DNA of 64,000 bases from Serratia proteamaculans. Lineage in GTDB: Bacteria; Pseudomonadota; Gammaproteobacteria; Enterobacterales; Enterobacteriaceae. The notes beneath the pieces were generated by a model that had not been told where the DNA came from, searched no databases, and saw nothing but the letters and a program-made list of their open reading frames with translations. Each line of letters begins with the position of its first letter. Within the stretch, counting starts at the first letter, position 1. The position numbers and the translations under genes were made by a program. Location of the stretch: contig NZ_SWDE01000001.1 of assembly GCF_013337185.1 (NCBI RefSeq), positions 124,001 through 188,000 of the forward strand, read 5' to 3'. Below, in pieces: positions 45,989 to 56,393 of the stretch.

Positions 45989-47002
45989 ATGGCATTACCA
46001 TTGACTCACAAGCGCATTTTGGTCGTTGAGGACGAACTGGTTTTTCGTTCCGTGCTTGTTGGCTATTTGAAATCGTTGGGGGCGGAAACCAGTGAGGCCC
46101 CCAATGGTTTGCAGGCGTTGAGTCTGGTGGATGATGTGCATCCCGATTTAATCCTGTGCGATCTGGCGATGCCGGAAATGGATGGGATTGAGTTTGTCGA
46201 ACATCTGCGGCTGCAAGGGGTGCAAACTCCGGTGTTGGTGATTTCGGCTACCGATAAAATGGCGGATATCGCCAAGATGTTGCGGTTAGGCGTTCAGGAC
46301 GTGTTGTTAAAACCGGTGACCGACCTTAATCGTTTACGTGAAGCGGTGCTGGGCTGTCTGTACCCTAATATGTTCACTTCTCCGGCCATTGAGGAGGTGG
46401 AACTGTTCCAGGACTGGGATGCGCTGAGTAAAAATCCTTCCGAAGCGGTGAAGTTGCTCAAACAGTTACAACCCCCGGTGCAGCAGACCGTGGCTCATTG
46501 CCGGATTAATTATCGGCAATTAACCACTAGCGAGAACCCGGGATTGGTGCTGGATATTGCGGCACTGTCGGATAAAGACCTGGCGTTCTATTGTCTGGAT
46601 GTAACCCGCGCAGGAGATAATGGCGTAATGGCGGCCCTGCTGCTGCGCGCATTATTTAATGGATTGTTGCAAGACCATTTAGCTAATCAGCGTCATCGGC
46701 TGCCGCAAATGAGCGCATTGTTAAAGCAGGTTAATCAATTATTACGTCAAGGCAAGCTGGAAGGGCAATTTCCGCTGCTGGTCGGTTATTATCACACCGA
46801 ATATAAAAACCTGATCCTGGTCTCCGCCGGCCTACATGCCAATGTAAATACCGGTGATAATCAAATTCAACTGAGCAACGGTGTGCCACTGGGAACGCTG
46901 GGTGCGACCTACATGAATCAAATCAGCCAGCATTGTGCTGCCTGGCAGTGCCAGGTTTGGGGCTCGGGTGGCAGGCTACGCTTGATGCTCAGTGCTGAAT
47001 AA
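45989..47002 (+). CDS. rssB: Regulator of RpoS, response regulator RssB
   Basis: Adaptor that delivers the stress sigma factor RpoS to ClpXP for degradation. Starting at the ATG 45989 (MALPLTHKRILVVEDELVFR), it has 337 residues, the E. coli length; an in-frame ATG at 45947 is less likely. The receiver domain has the acidic pair VVEDE, the phospho-acceptor aspartate in LILCDLAMPEMDG and the lysine in VLLKPVTDLNRL. The carboxy domain is an inactive PP2C-like fold, ending WGSGGRLRLMLSAE. It is downstream of rssA and upstream of galU. Confidence 0.96.
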   Translation: MALPLTHKRILVVEDELVFRSVLVGYLKSLGAETSEAPNGLQALSLVDDVHPDLILCDLAMPEMDGIEFVEHLRLQGVQTPVLVISATDKMADIAKMLRLGVQDVLLKPVTDLNRLREAVLGCLYPNMFTSPAIEEVELFQDWDALSKNPSEAVKLLKQLQPPVQQTVAHCRINYRQLTTSENPGLVLDIAALSDKDLAFYCLDVTRAGDNGVMAALLLRALFNGLLQDHLANQRHRLPQMSALLKQVNQLLRQGKLEGQFPLLVGYYHTEYKNLILVSAGLHANVNTGDNQIQLSNGVPLGTLGATYMNQISQHCAAWQCQVWGSGGRLRLMLSAE

Positions 47003-47201
47003 TTCTCCTGGGTCAAAATAGTATTTGAAATTTATATATTTGAGATGCTTATTTTTACCTCAGTGAGTCCATTGGGTAATTGTCCTAAAGTTTTTCTATT
47101 TGTGCTGCGGTTAATGCCAGTCAGTCATAAGCTGGTATACTCCGAGGGTTTTTGTATGGCGGATGAAGCTCATAAACTGAGCGCTATTAAGAGAGGAAAT
47201 A

Positions 47202-48119
47202 ATGCCTGCTGTAAATCGTAAAGTCAGAAAGGCTGTGATCCCGGTTGCAGGCTTGGGAACACGGATGTTACCGGCGACAAAAGCCATTCCTAAAGAAATG
47301 CTGCCGCTGGTTGACAAACCCTTGATCCAATACGTTGTCAATGAGTGTATTGCGGCAGGGATTAACGAAATTGTGTTGGTTACCCATTCCTCCAAGAATT
47401 CGATCGAAAACCATTTCGATACCAGTTTTGAACTGGAAGCGATGCTGGAAAAACGCGTTAAGCGTCAGCTGCTCGATGAAGTGCAGTCTATCTGTCCCAA
47501 GGGCGTTACCGTGATGCAGGTGCGTCAGGGGGTGGCTAAAGGGCTGGGGCACGCGATTATGTGTGCCTATCCATTGGTCGGTGACGAACCGGTGGCGGTG
47601 ATTTTGCCGGACGTGATCCTCGATGAGTACAGCTCCGATCTGAAAAAAGACAATTTGCACGAAATGCTGCAGCGTTTTGAACAAACGGGGATCAGCCAGA
47701 TTATGGTTGAACCTGTGCCGCATAAAGATGTTGGCAACTATGGCGTGGCCGATTGCAAAGGTTATGAACTGCAGCCGGGCGAAAGCGCCCCGATGGTCAG
47801 CGTAGTCGAGAAACCTTCGCCGGATGAAGCCCCTTCCAACCTGGCCATTGTTGGCCGCTATGTGCTCTCCGCCGATATTTGGCCGCTGCTGTCGAAAACC
47901 CCTCCGGGCGCCGGTGGTGAAATCCAGCTGACCGACAGCATTGAAATGCTGATGCAGCAACAGACGGTAGAGGCGTATCACCTGAAAGGGATCAGCCACG
48001 ATTGCGGCAACAAGCTGGGTTATATGCAGGCATTTGTCGAATATGGCATGCGCCATGCCGGGCTGGGCCAAGAGTTTACTCAGTGGCTGAAACAGTTACT
48101 GGCCGCTGACAAGAAATAA
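47202..48119 (+). CDS. galU: UTP-glucose-1-phosphate uridylyltransferase GalU
   Basis: Makes UDP-glucose from UTP and glucose-1-phosphate, the hub for LPS core, capsule and trehalose synthesis. It has 305 residues. The nucleotide site is [20 protein letters not shown], followed by [20 protein letters not shown]. The ATG at 47202 has GAGAGGAAATA upstream. It is directly followed by ugd and uge, forming a UDP-sugar operon. Confidence 0.97.
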   Translation: MPAVNRKVRKAVIPVAGLGTRMLPATKAIPKEMLPLVDKPLIQYVVNECIAAGINEIVLVTHSSKNSIENHFDTSFELEAMLEKRVKRQLLDEVQSICPKGVTVMQVRQGVAKGLGHAIMCAYPLVGDEPVAVILPDVILDEYSSDLKKDNLHEMLQRFEQTGISQIMVEPVPHKDVGNYGVADCKGYELQPGESAPMVSVVEKPSPDEAPSNLAIVGRYVLSADIWPLLSKTPPGAGGEIQLTDSIEMLMQQQTVEAYHLKGISHDCGNKLGYMQAFVEYGMRHAGLGQEFTQWLKQLLAADKK

Positions 48120-48162
48120 TTTATTCATCTTTCGTCTTAATTTGAAAAACTAGGATTTTCCC

Positions 48163-49506
48163 ATGAAAGTAACAGTTTTTGGTATTGGCTATGTTGGCCT
48201 GGTGCAGGCTGCGGTGTTGGCTGAAGTCGGCCACGACGTTATGTGTATTGATATAGACGAGCGTAAAGTCGAAAACCTGAAGAAAGGGAATATCCCTATT
48301 TTTGAGCCAGGCCTGACGCCGTTGGTACAGCAAAACTATGAAGCAGGTCGCCTGCAGTTCACCACCGATGCTAAAGCCGGCGTTGAACATGGCACCATTC
48401 AGTTCATCGCCGTGGGCACGCCACCGGATGAAGACGGCTCTGCCGACCTGAAGTATGTGACGGCCGTAGCCCGTACCATCGCAGAACACATGACCGATCA
48501 TAAAGTGGTGATCGATAAATCTACCGTACCGGTCGGTACCGCAGATAAAGTCCGTCAGGTTATGGAAGAAACGCTGCGCCAACGCGGTAGCCAGATTCCT
48601 TTCGATGTGGTTTCCAACCCCGAATTCCTGAAGGAAGGCGCGGCAGTAGCGGACTGCATGCGTCCTGAGCGCATTGTTATCGGTACCGATAACAAAGATG
48701 TGATTGAACCTATCCGCGAGCTGTATGAGCCGTTCAACCGCAATCACGATCGCATGATCATGATGGATATTCGCAGTGCTGAACTGACCAAGTATGCTGC
48801 CAACTGCATGCTGGCGACCAAAATCAGCTTTATGAATGAAATGTCTAATCTGGCCGAAATGCTGGGTGCAGACATTGAGAAAGTGCGTCAGGGTATCGGT
48901 TCTGATTCCCGTATTGGCTATCACTTTATCTACCCAGGTTGTGGTTATGGTGGCTCCTGTTTCCCGAAAGACGTTCAGGCCCTGATCCGCACCGCTGAAC
49001 ATATCGGCTACCAGCCAAAACTGTTGCAAGCCGTAGAGCAGGTTAACTATCAGCAAAAATATAAGCTGACCAAGTTCATCAAACATCACTTTGGTGAAGA
49101 TCTGAAAGGTAAAACCTTTGCGCTCTGGGGGCTGGCATTCAAGCCAAATACCGACGACATGCGTGAAGCTTCCAGCCGGGTGCTGATGGAGCAACTGTGG
49201 GAGGCGGGTGCTACCGTTCAGGCGTACGACCCTGAAGCCATGAACGAAGTACAGCGCATCTACGGTCAGCGTGACGATCTGAAGCTGGTCGGTACCAAAG
49301 AAGCAGCGCTGCAGGGCGCTGACGCGCTGGTTATCTGTACCGAATGGCAGAACTTCCGTGCACCGGATTTCGACGTGATTAAAGGTTCGTTAAAGCAACC
49401 GGTGATCTTTGATGGCCGTAACCTGTTTGATCCTGAACGTTTGGAAAATCGTGGCTTTACCTATTATGCGATTGGCCGCGGTGCGTCCATTCAGCCGGTT
49501 ATTTAA
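48163..49506 (+). CDS. ugd: UDP-glucose 6-dehydrogenase Ugd
   Basis: Oxidises UDP-glucose to UDP-glucuronate with two NAD+, the precursor of uronate-containing capsule or LPS and of 4-amino-4-deoxyarabinose. It has 447 residues. The NAD site is [20 protein letters not shown]; the catalytic cysteine is in [18 protein letters not shown]; the carboxy domain has [24 protein letters not shown] [19 protein letters not shown]. It is 43 bp after galU and 9 bp before uge. The position between galU and hns differs from E. coli, where ugd lies by the O-antigen cluster. Confidence 0.95.
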   Translation: MKVTVFGIGYVGLVQAAVLAEVGHDVMCIDIDERKVENLKKGNIPIFEPGLTPLVQQNYEAGRLQFTTDAKAGVEHGTIQFIAVGTPPDEDGSADLKYVTAVARTIAEHMTDHKVVIDKSTVPVGTADKVRQVMEETLRQRGSQIPFDVVSNPEFLKEGAAVADCMRPERIVIGTDNKDVIEPIRELYEPFNRNHDRMIMMDIRSAELTKYAANCMLATKISFMNEMSNLAEMLGADIEKVRQGIGSDSRIGYHFIYPGCGYGGSCFPKDVQALIRTAEHIGYQPKLLQAVEQVNYQQKYKLTKFIKHHFGEDLKGKTFALWGLAFKPNTDDMREASSRVLMEQLWEAGATVQAYDPEAMNEVQRIYGQRDDLKLVGTKEAALQGADALVICTEWQNFRAPDFDVIKGSLKQPVIFDGRNLFDPERLENRGFTYYAIGRGASIQPVI

Positions 49507-49515
49507 GGGATAAAT

Positions 49516-50526
49516 ATGAAATTCCTGGTTACAGGCGCGGCAGGGTTTATTGGTTACCACACCGCTGAGCGTCTGTTGGCCGCTGGGCATCAGGTTGTCG
49601 GTATTGACAACCTGAATGATTATTACGATGTGGGCCTGAAAATGGCTCGCCTTGATCTGCTGGCGGATAAATCTGCATTCCAGTTTATTAAGCTGGATTT
49701 GGCCGATCGTGAGGGCATGGCGCAGCTGTTTGCCGAGCATAAGTTCCAACGGGTGATCCACCTTGGTGCACAAGCCGGGGTGCGTTATTCATTGGAGAAC
49801 CCACTGGCGTATGCTGACTCAAATCTCATCGGGCATATAAATGTGCTGGAAGGGTGCCGACATAATAAAGTTGAGCATTTGTTATATGCTTCTTCCAGTT
49901 CGGTATATGGCCTGAATCGTAAGCTACCCTTTGCGACCGAAGATTCTGTTGATCACCCGATATCTTTGTATGCGGCAACCAAGAAAGCCAATGAGCTGAT
50001 GTCGCACAGCTACTCCCATTTATATGGTCTTCCTACCACCGGTCTGCGTTTCTTTACCGTTTATGGCCCGTGGGGGCGTCCGGATATGGCGCTGTTTAAA
50101 TTTACCAAGGCCATATTGGCGGGCGAGAATATTGATGTATATAACCACGGGGAGATGCACCGTGATTTTACCTACATCGACGACATCGCTGAGGCTATTG
50201 TGCGGTTGCAGGCGATTATTCCACAGCCGAATGCAGCCTGGACGGTTGAACAGGGTTCCCCTGCAAGCAGTTCTGCGCCGTACCATGTCTATAATATCGG
50301 CAACAGCAATCCGGTGAAGCTGATGGAATATATCAGCGCATTGGAACAGGCGCTGGGGATTGAGGCACGCAAGAATATGTTGCCGATGCAACCTGGCGAC
50401 GTGTTAGATACCAGTGCTGATACTGCGGAGCTTTATCGTGTGATTGACTTCAAGCCTGAAACCGGCGTTGAAGAAGGTGTGAAACGCTTTGTGGAATGGT
50501 ATAAGTCTTTTTATAAAGTTCAGTAA
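49516..50526 (+). CDS. uge: UDP-glucuronate 4-epimerase
   Basis: Interconverts UDP-glucuronate and UDP-galacturonate. It has 336 residues, a short-chain dehydrogenase/epimerase fold: NAD motif MKFLVTGAAGFIGYHTAERL, catalytic SxnY-xxx-K as ASSSSVYG and the LYAATKKANELMSH tyrosine-lysine pair. The sequence closely resembles my recall of Klebsiella Uge, and the UDP-glucuronate-specific epimerases in general. It is the last gene of galU-ugd-uge and is followed by a strong terminator. It probably supplies galacturonate for the LPS core or surface polysaccharide (inference). Confidence 0.9.
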   Translation: MKFLVTGAAGFIGYHTAERLLAAGHQVVGIDNLNDYYDVGLKMARLDLLADKSAFQFIKLDLADREGMAQLFAEHKFQRVIHLGAQAGVRYSLENPLAYADSNLIGHINVLEGCRHNKVEHLLYASSSSVYGLNRKLPFATEDSVDHPISLYAATKKANELMSHSYSHLYGLPTTGLRFFTVYGPWGRPDMALFKFTKAILAGENIDVYNHGEMHRDFTYIDDIAEAIVRLQAIIPQPNAAWTVEQGSPASSSAPYHVYNIGNSNPVKLMEYISALEQALGIEARKNMLPMQPGDVLDTSADTAELYRVIDFKPETGVEEGVKRFVEWYKSFYKVQ

Positions 50527-50548
50527 TTGAGCAGTATGTAAATGCTAT

Positions 50549-50570
50549 AAGGGGCCACGGCCCCTTTTTT
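50549..50570 (+). terminator. Terminator after uge
   Basis: AAGGGGCC-AC-GGCCCC followed by TTTTTT, 22 bp after the uge stop. Confidence 0.88.
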
Positions 50571-50689
50571 ATGTCAGGAGGGGGCAGATAACCAAGAGGC
50601 AAGCCCTATGAGGTAGAAGGTTACCTACATAGGATAATTACGTAAAGCCTGGCTTTGGTTCTTCTACTACTTCTGAAAATAAGCATAAC

Positions 50690-50715
50690 AAAAAGGCTCC
50701 CAAGGGAGCCTTTTT
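50690..50715 (-). terminator. Terminator after hns
   Basis: AAAAAGGCTCCC-AA-GGGAGCCTTTTT, 19 bp beyond the hns stop on the minus strand. Confidence 0.88.
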
Positions 50716-50734
50716 AACTTGCAGCGGAATGCTA

Positions 50735-51142
50735 TTACAGCAGGAAATCGTCCAGAGATTTACCTTGCTCTTCGATAGCTTTCTTAATCACTGCTGGAGT
50801 ACGGCCCTGGCCAGTCCAGGTTTTCAGTTCGCCGTTTTCGTCTTTATATTGGTATTTAGCCGGACGTGCAGCACGTTTAGCTTTACCAGCGGCTTTAGTT
50901 GCAGCCATAGTTTGCAGCAGTTCATTAGGATCAATACCGTCAGCAATCAGCATTTCACGATATTGCTGCAGTTTACGAGTGCGTTCTTCAACTTCTGCTT
51001 GAGCCTGGCTGTCTTCTTCGCGACGTTCGTTCACAACAACTTCCAGTTTTTCAAGCATTTCTTCCAGCGTTTCCAGGCTGCATTCTCTTGCCTGTGCGCG
51101 TAGAGTACGGATGTTGTTCAAAATCTTTAATGCTTCGCTCAT
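50735..51142 (-). CDS. hns: Histone-like nucleoid-structuring protein H-NS
   Basis: Nucleoid protein that binds AT-rich, curved DNA and silences foreign genes. It has 135 residues. Amino-terminal dimerisation coiled coil ([20 protein letters not shown], through about residue 70), linker, and the carboxy DNA-binding domain with the AT-hook-like [16 protein letters not shown] (QGR motif at about 112). The ATG is at 51140-51142. A long AT-rich upstream region fits self-repression. Neighbours galU and tdk match E. coli apart from the inserted ugd-uge. Confidence 0.97.
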   Translation of the reverse strand: MSEALKILNNIRTLRAQARECSLETLEEMLEKLEVVVNERREEDSQAQAEVEERTRKLQQYREMLIADGIDPNELLQTMAATKAAGKAKRAARPAKYQYKDENGELKTWTGQGRTPAVIKKAIEEQGKSLDDFLL

Positions 51143-51839
51143 TGTCCTAGTCTCAAATTATATTGGTGGGGGGCGTCTGGATAATAATAGAGTGCTCTTT
51201 TCTTTTCTGCAATAGCCAAATTGAAAAGGAAGGCTCAAATTTACCTTTTAAAACACTAAACCAGAACACTCTGGCTAATATAGGCAGGGGAGGTAAGTAT
51301 TACAACCGTCATTTTTAAGTCAAATTTTCAACAGCGACAGTATGTTTGCTATGCCGGAATGGCATTCATGGCTAAGTTATAATTGTGTTTTATATCAATA
51401 TTACGTCGAATTCTGTGGGTTAAATCACGCGACTAAGTATGCAAACACTGTAAACAATGGGGGTATACGAGTAAAGATAACGTCAAGAACTGTACCCCGG
51501 CTGTTTTATGTCATTAAATACTCTGGCGTGGTGCCAGGCAGCGTTAATAGATTTAATTCCGCCTCTGCTTGGGGCCTCTGGGGCTTTACGGTGTTGGCAT
51601 AACCATTAATGCCGGGTGCTAATCATTAGCAGTAATTAAATGTGATGTCAGACAGAAATTATCCTGTAAATAGATGTAAAGGTAAGAGGTGCAGAGAACG
51701 GAATGTTTCATTTGAAAGTGGGTGTTCGTTTAGTGAGAGGTTGATTAACCCAGAGGCGTGAGCAGGCAGGCGGGTTATGTTACACTTTAGGTCTGAATCA
51801 ACCTTTGAATATTTCTTATACCATTGGAGTTGCGGGCCC
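51143..51839. other. Intergenic region between hns and tdk
   Basis: 697-bp AT-rich divergent region. A plus-strand frame of 86 codons (51342-51602) has no similarity that I recognise and is not called. Probably it holds long hns and tdk control regions, including H-NS binding sites, but I can define no discrete site. Confidence 0.5.
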
Positions 51840-52424
51840 ATGGCTCAACTTTATTTTTATTACTCTGCGATGAACGCAGGGAAATCTACCGCGTTGTTGC
51901 AATCTTCATATAATTATCAAGAGCGTGGTATGCGTACGTTGGTGTTTACCGCCGAAATAGATCATCGGTTTGGGGTGGGCAAGGTCAGTTCGCGAATCGG
52001 TCTGTCGTCACAGGCGCAGCTCTATAATAATGACTCGATGCTCTATGCGATGATTGCACAGGAACATCAACAGCAACCGATTCATTGCGTGTTGTTGGAC
52101 GAGAGCCAGTTCCTGACGAAACAGCAGGTTGAGCAATTGTGTGATGTCGTCGACCAACTGGATATTCCGGTTCTGTGTTATGGCTTGCGCACCGACTTCC
52201 TGGGAGAACTGTTCATTGGCAGCCAATACTTGCTGGCCTGGGCAGACAAACTGGTAGAGTTGAAAACTATCTGTCATTGCGGACGCAAGGCCAATATGGT
52301 GCTACGGCTGGATGAGAACGGACAGGCGATGCATGCTGGTGAGCAGGTAGTGATAGGGGGGAACGAGAGCTACGTCTCCGTTTGCCGCAAGCATTACAAG
52401 GAAGCCATACAGGCACTGGAGTAG
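51840..52424 (+). CDS. tdk: Thymidine kinase
   Basis: Phosphorylates thymidine or deoxyuridine with ATP in nucleotide salvage. It has 194 residues. Starting at the ATG 51840, with TTGGAG upstream. The P loop is [13 protein letters not shown], the catalytic glutamate is in LLDESQFL, and the lasso-domain zinc site includes [13 protein letters not shown] plus a later cysteine in SVCRKHY. It is divergent from hns and convergent with adhE, as in E. coli. Confidence 0.97.
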   Translation: MAQLYFYYSAMNAGKSTALLQSSYNYQERGMRTLVFTAEIDHRFGVGKVSSRIGLSSQAQLYNNDSMLYAMIAQEHQQQPIHCVLLDESQFLTKQQVEQLCDVVDQLDIPVLCYGLRTDFLGELFIGSQYLLAWADKLVELKTICHCGRKANMVLRLDENGQAMHAGEQVVIGGNESYVSVCRKHYKEAIQALE

Positions 52425-52504
52425 CGTTTAGAACGCTGCAGGGAGCCTTGTGGCGTGTTTTAGCGCTATTGCGCACTCAGGTAAGTACTGGTCAACGTGC
52501 CGCA

Positions 52505-52533
52505 TAAAAAAACCGCCTTTCGGCGGTTTTTTT
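52505..52533. terminator. Bidirectional terminator between tdk and adhE
   Basis: AACCGCC-TTTC-GGCGGTT flanked by seven A residues and seven T residues, so it can stop both convergent genes. Confidence 0.92.
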
Positions 52534-52550
52534 ATTGGTTCAATGAACCG

Positions 52551-55223
52551 TTATTTTTTGGACTTTTTTTCTGCTTTGGCCGCCGCTGGAGCTACCAAAA
52601 CTTCTTCATCTTCCGCTTCACTAAACTTACGGCCGTAGAAGGTATCCAGCATGATTTGCTTCAGTTCGGCAATCAGCGGATAACGCGGGTTGGCACCGGT
52701 ACATTGGTCGTCAAAGGCGTCTTCAGACAGTTTGTCGACTTTCGCCAGGAAATCGGCCTCTGTCACACCAGCTTCACGGATGGATGCCGGTATGCCCAGT
52801 TCAGCTTTGATCTCATCGAGCCAGGTTAGCAACTTCTCGATTTTCTGCGCGGTACGGTCGCCTGGTGCGCCCAGACCGAGGTGGTCAGCGATTTCAGCGT
52901 AGCGGCGACGAGCCTGTGGGCGGTCGTACTGGCTGAAGGCCGTTTGCTTGGTTGGGTTGTCGTTCGCGTTATAGCGAATAACGTTGGAGATCAGCATGGC
53001 GTTGGCCAGACCGTGTGGGATGTGGAACTCAGAACCCAGTTTGTGGGCCATTGAGTGGCAAACCCCAAGGAAGGCGTTGGCGAATGCGATGCCGGCGATG
53101 GTCGCAGCATTGTGCACGCGTTCACGGGCGACAGGATTCTTGGCACCTTCTTTATAGCTGGCTGGCAGATACTCTTTCAGCAGTTTCAACGCTTGCAGCG
53201 CCTGACCATCAGAGTATTCGTTCGCCAGTACTGAAACGTAAGCTTCCAGTGCGTGAGTCACCGCATCCAGGCCGCCAAAGGCGCACAGGGACTTTGGCAT
53301 GTTCATCACCAGGTTGGCGTCAACAATGGCCATGTCCGGGGTCAGCGCGTAATCCGCCAATGGGTATTTCTGGCCGGTCACGTCGTCGGTCACTACCGCA
53401 AATGGAGTCACTTCCGAACCGGTACCTGAGGTGGTGGTCACAGCAATCATTTTTGCTTTGACGCCCATTTTCGGGAACTTGTAGATACGTTTACGGATGT
53501 CCATAAAGCGCAGCGCTAGGTCTTCGAAATGGGTTTCAGGATGTTCGTACAGCACCCACATGATCTTCGCCGCATCCATCGGTGAACCACCGCCCAGCGC
53601 GATAATCACGTCTGGTTTAAAGGAGTTCATCTGCTCAGCGCCTTTACGCACGATGGACAGCGTTGGGTCTGCTTCAACTTCAAAGAACACTTCTGTTTCA
53701 ATGCCGTGAGACTTCAGAACGGAAGTGATCTGGTCAGCATAACCGTTATTGAACAGGTAGCGGTCGGTCACAATGAAGGCGCGTTTTGCCCCGTCGGTCG
53801 CTACTTCTTCCAGCGCGATAGGCAGTGAGCCACGGCGGAAGTAGATTGATTTCGGAAGTTTATGCCACAACATGTTTTCTGCTCGCTTCGCTACAGTTTT
53901 CTTGTTGATCAGGTGTTTTGGACCGACGTTTTCAGAGATGGAGTTACCGCCCCAGGAACCGCAGCCCAGCGTCAGAGACGGAGCGAGTTTAAAGTTGTAC
54001 AGGTCACCGATACCCCCCTGAGACGCTGGGGTGTTAATCAGGATACGCGCGGTTTTCATTTTGTCGCCGAAGAAGGCAACGCGTTCCGGCTGGTTATCCT
54101 GGTCGGTGTACAGGCAAGAGGTGTGGCCGATACCGCCCATGGCAACCAGTTTTTCTGCTTTGCTGACAGCGTCGGCAAAATCTTTGGCGCGGTACATGGC
54201 AAGCGTAGGGGACAGCTTTTCGTGAGCGAAAGGCTCGGTTTCATCAACCAGCTTCACTTCACCGATCAACACCTTGGTGCTTGCCGGCACTTTGATGCCT
54301 GCCATTTCAGCGATTTTCGGTGCAGACTGGCCAACGATAGCCGCGTTCAGGCCACCGTTTTTCAGGATAATGTCCTGTACGGCTTTCAGTTCTTTACCCT
54401 GCAGCATGTAGCCGCCGTGGGTAGCAAAACGTTCGCGGACTGCATCATAGATGGAGTCAACCACGATGACCGACTGCTCAGAGGCGCAAATCACACCGCT
54501 GTCGAAGGTTTTAGACATCAGAATTGAAGCGACAACGCGTTTGATATCCGCAGTTTCGTCAACCACAACCGGAGTGTTACCTGCACCAACGCCGATTGCC
54601 GGTTTGCCGGAGCTGTAGGCGGCTTTCACCATGCCTGGGCCACCGGTCGCGAGGATCAGGTTGATGTCAGGGTGATGCATTAACTGGTTGGACAGTTCAA
54701 CGGTAGGTTGGTCAATCCAGCCGACGATATCTTTCGGCGCGCCGGCGGCAATTGCTGCCTGCAACACGATATCTGCTGCCTTGTTGGTAGCATTTTTCGC
54801 ACGTGGGTGCGGAGAGAAGATAATGCCGTTACGGGTTTTCAGGCTGATTAACGCTTTGAAAATGGCCGTAGAAGTTGGGTTGGTGGTAGGCACGATACCG
54901 CAAATCAGGCCAATAGGCTCTGCAATGGTGATGGTACCGAAAGTATGGTCTTCGGCCAGGATGCCGCAGGTTTTTTCATCTTTATAAGCGTTGTAGATAA
55001 ACTCTGATGCGAAGTGGTTCTTGATCACTTTATCTTCAACGATCCCCATACCTGACTCTTCAACGGCCAGTTTGGCCAGAGGAATACGGGCATCGGCAGC
55101 GGCGAGGGCAGCAGCGCGGAAAATCTTGTCAACTTGTTCTTGGGTGAAGTTGGCATACTCGCGCTGGGCTTTTTTTACACGTGCAACTAGCTCGTTCAGT
55201 TCAGCGACATTTGTTACAGCCAT
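52551..55223 (-). CDS. adhE: Bifunctional aldehyde/alcohol dehydrogenase AdhE
   Basis: Fermentative enzyme that reduces acetyl-CoA to acetaldehyde and then ethanol; it forms filaments (spirosomes). It has 890 residues. The amino half is an aldehyde dehydrogenase, with the catalytic cysteine in DSGVICASEQSV. The carboxy half is an iron-dependent alcohol dehydrogenase, with GGGSPMDAAKIMW and the iron-ligand histidines in NAFLGVCHSMAHKLGSEFHI. It ends in a lysine-rich tail. The ATG is at 55221-55223 with a GGAGAGC-type ribosome-binding site. A CRP/FNR-like site lies 260 bp upstream, fitting anaerobic control. Confidence 0.98.
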   Translation of the reverse strand: MAVTNVAELNELVARVKKAQREYANFTQEQVDKIFRAAALAAADARIPLAKLAVEESGMGIVEDKVIKNHFASEFIYNAYKDEKTCGILAEDHTFGTITIAEPIGLICGIVPTTNPTSTAIFKALISLKTRNGIIFSPHPRAKNATNKAADIVLQAAIAAGAPKDIVGWIDQPTVELSNQLMHHPDINLILATGGPGMVKAAYSSGKPAIGVGAGNTPVVVDETADIKRVVASILMSKTFDSGVICASEQSVIVVDSIYDAVRERFATHGGYMLQGKELKAVQDIILKNGGLNAAIVGQSAPKIAEMAGIKVPASTKVLIGEVKLVDETEPFAHEKLSPTLAMYRAKDFADAVSKAEKLVAMGGIGHTSCLYTDQDNQPERVAFFGDKMKTARILINTPASQGGIGDLYNFKLAPSLTLGCGSWGGNSISENVGPKHLINKKTVAKRAENMLWHKLPKSIYFRRGSLPIALEEVATDGAKRAFIVTDRYLFNNGYADQITSVLKSHGIETEVFFEVEADPTLSIVRKGAEQMNSFKPDVIIALGGGSPMDAAKIMWVLYEHPETHFEDLALRFMDIRKRIYKFPKMGVKAKMIAVTTTSGTGSEVTPFAVVTDDVTGQKYPLADYALTPDMAIVDANLVMNMPKSLCAFGGLDAVTHALEAYVSVLANEYSDGQALQALKLLKEYLPASYKEGAKNPVARERVHNAATIAGIAFANAFLGVCHSMAHKLGSEFHIPHGLANAMLISNVIRYNANDNPTKQTAFSQYDRPQARRRYAEIADHLGLGAPGDRTAQKIEKLLTWLDEIKAELGIPASIREAGVTEADFLAKVDKLSEDAFDDQCTGANPRYPLIAELKQIMLDTFYGRKFSEAEDEEVLVAPAAAKAEKKSKK

Positions 55224-55748
55224 AATGCTCTCCTGATAATGTTAAACTCTTTCAGTAAATCAGCCGTGCGAGCAAGTAGTATAGACAGAACGGTGGAAAA
55301 TGCTGTTTTAAAAACAAAGGCTTTCCGCCATTTTTTGTCGCATGCTGCTGATTTGCTTAAAGAGCTTTACCCGATGCTTCAGCAGGAGAAGACAGCGGGC
55401 CGAACAGAGATGCCACTTTTTCCTTAACCTGTTCTACTCCCTGACTACGACTAAGAGCTTAACTACTCTTGGGTAGTGATTTTGTGATTTAAATCATAAA
55501 AAGCGCAAGCTGACACCATTCAGCTAAGGTTTTTGAGAATCATTCTTGATAACTGCGATGCCAGGCACTTTTTTCAACATAAAAAATCATAAACCGTACA
55601 TTGCTTTAACAATAGAGAATTATCTTATCGATGTGGATATAAATAGAGATAAATCTCGTTCATGAGCAATGGATTACCCGTGGCAATTCTATTACATTAG
55701 CGCGCGAAGGCAGTGTCACTTTTTAGAGCTATTAAAGCGGAGTCATTT
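55224..55748. other. Intergenic region between adhE and ychE
   Basis: 525-bp divergent control region with no convincing gene. It contains the CRP/FNR-like site listed and AT-rich DNA. Confidence 0.5.
55483..55498 (-). promoter_or_regulatory. CRP/FNR-like site upstream of adhE
   Basis: TGTGATTTAAATCATA has the CRP half TGTGA and the FNR-like core TGAT-TTAA-ATCA. It lies 260 bp upstream of adhE, on the side of the minus-strand gene. Either protein could bind; by motif only. Confidence 0.5.
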
Positions 55749-56393
55749 GTGGGCCAATCTCTGTTGGATTTTTCCGGCTTCATTAAATTTTTTGTCGGCC
55801 TGTTTGCGCTGGTAAACCCGGTGGGTATTTTGCCGGTGTTTATCAGCATGACCAGCTACCAGGCGGCGGCCGGTCGCAATAAAACCAACCTGACCGCCAA
55901 CCTGTCGGTCGCCATCATCCTGTGGACCTCGCTGTTTTTGGGGGAGGGGATTTTGCGCATGTTCGGTATCTCTATTGACTCGTTCCGCATTGCCGGCGGC
56001 ATCCTGGTGGTCAGCATTGCCATGTCGATGATCAGTGGCAAGCTGGGTGAGGACAAACAGAACAAACAGGAAAAATCAGAGAGCGCGATCCGTGAGAGTA
56101 TTGGGGTCGTGCCATTGGCATTGCCATTGATGGCCGGACCGGGTGCTATCAGTTCCACCATTGTCTGGAGTTCCCGCTACCATAGCTGGCAGAACCTGTT
56201 GGGGTTTAGCCTGGCTATCGCGTTGTTTGCCTTTTGCTGCTGGTTGTTGTTCCGGGCTGCACCTTTGCTGGTACGCTTGTTGGGGCAAACCGGCATTAAC
56301 GTCATCACCCGTATCATGGGGTTGTTGCTGATGGCGTTGGGTATTGAGTTTATCGTGACTGGCATAAAGGCGATATTCCCCGGCTTGTTGTAA
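55749..56393 (+). CDS. ychE: MarC-family inner-membrane protein YchE
   Basis: 214-residue inner-membrane protein of the MarC/UPF0056 family with about six helices; function not established. I start at the GTG 55749 (GCGGAG upstream), which aligns with the E. coli start; a GTG 12 codons earlier is possible. Family segments are LFALVNPVGILPVFISMTSY and VPLALPLMAGPGAISSTIVW, and the end is MALGIEFIVTGIKAIFPGLL. It lies between adhE and opp, as in E. coli. Confidence 0.9.
   Translation: MGQSLLDFSGFIKFFVGLFALVNPVGILPVFISMTSYQAAAGRNKTNLTANLSVAIILWTSLFLGEGILRMFGISIDSFRIAGGILVVSIAMSMISGKLGEDKQNKQEKSESAIRESIGVVPLALPLMAGPGAISSTIVWSSRYHSWQNLLGFSLAIALFAFCCWLLFRAAPLLVRLLGQTGINVITRIMGLLLMALGIEFIVTGIKAIFPGLL

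Noticed and set aside
48121-49194. 357-codon minus-strand frame opposite ugd
   Set aside because: Shadow frame of ugd with no domain; the plus-strand gene is unmistakable.
51342-51602. 86-codon frame between hns and tdk
   Set aside because: No known domain, poor start context, AT-rich background.
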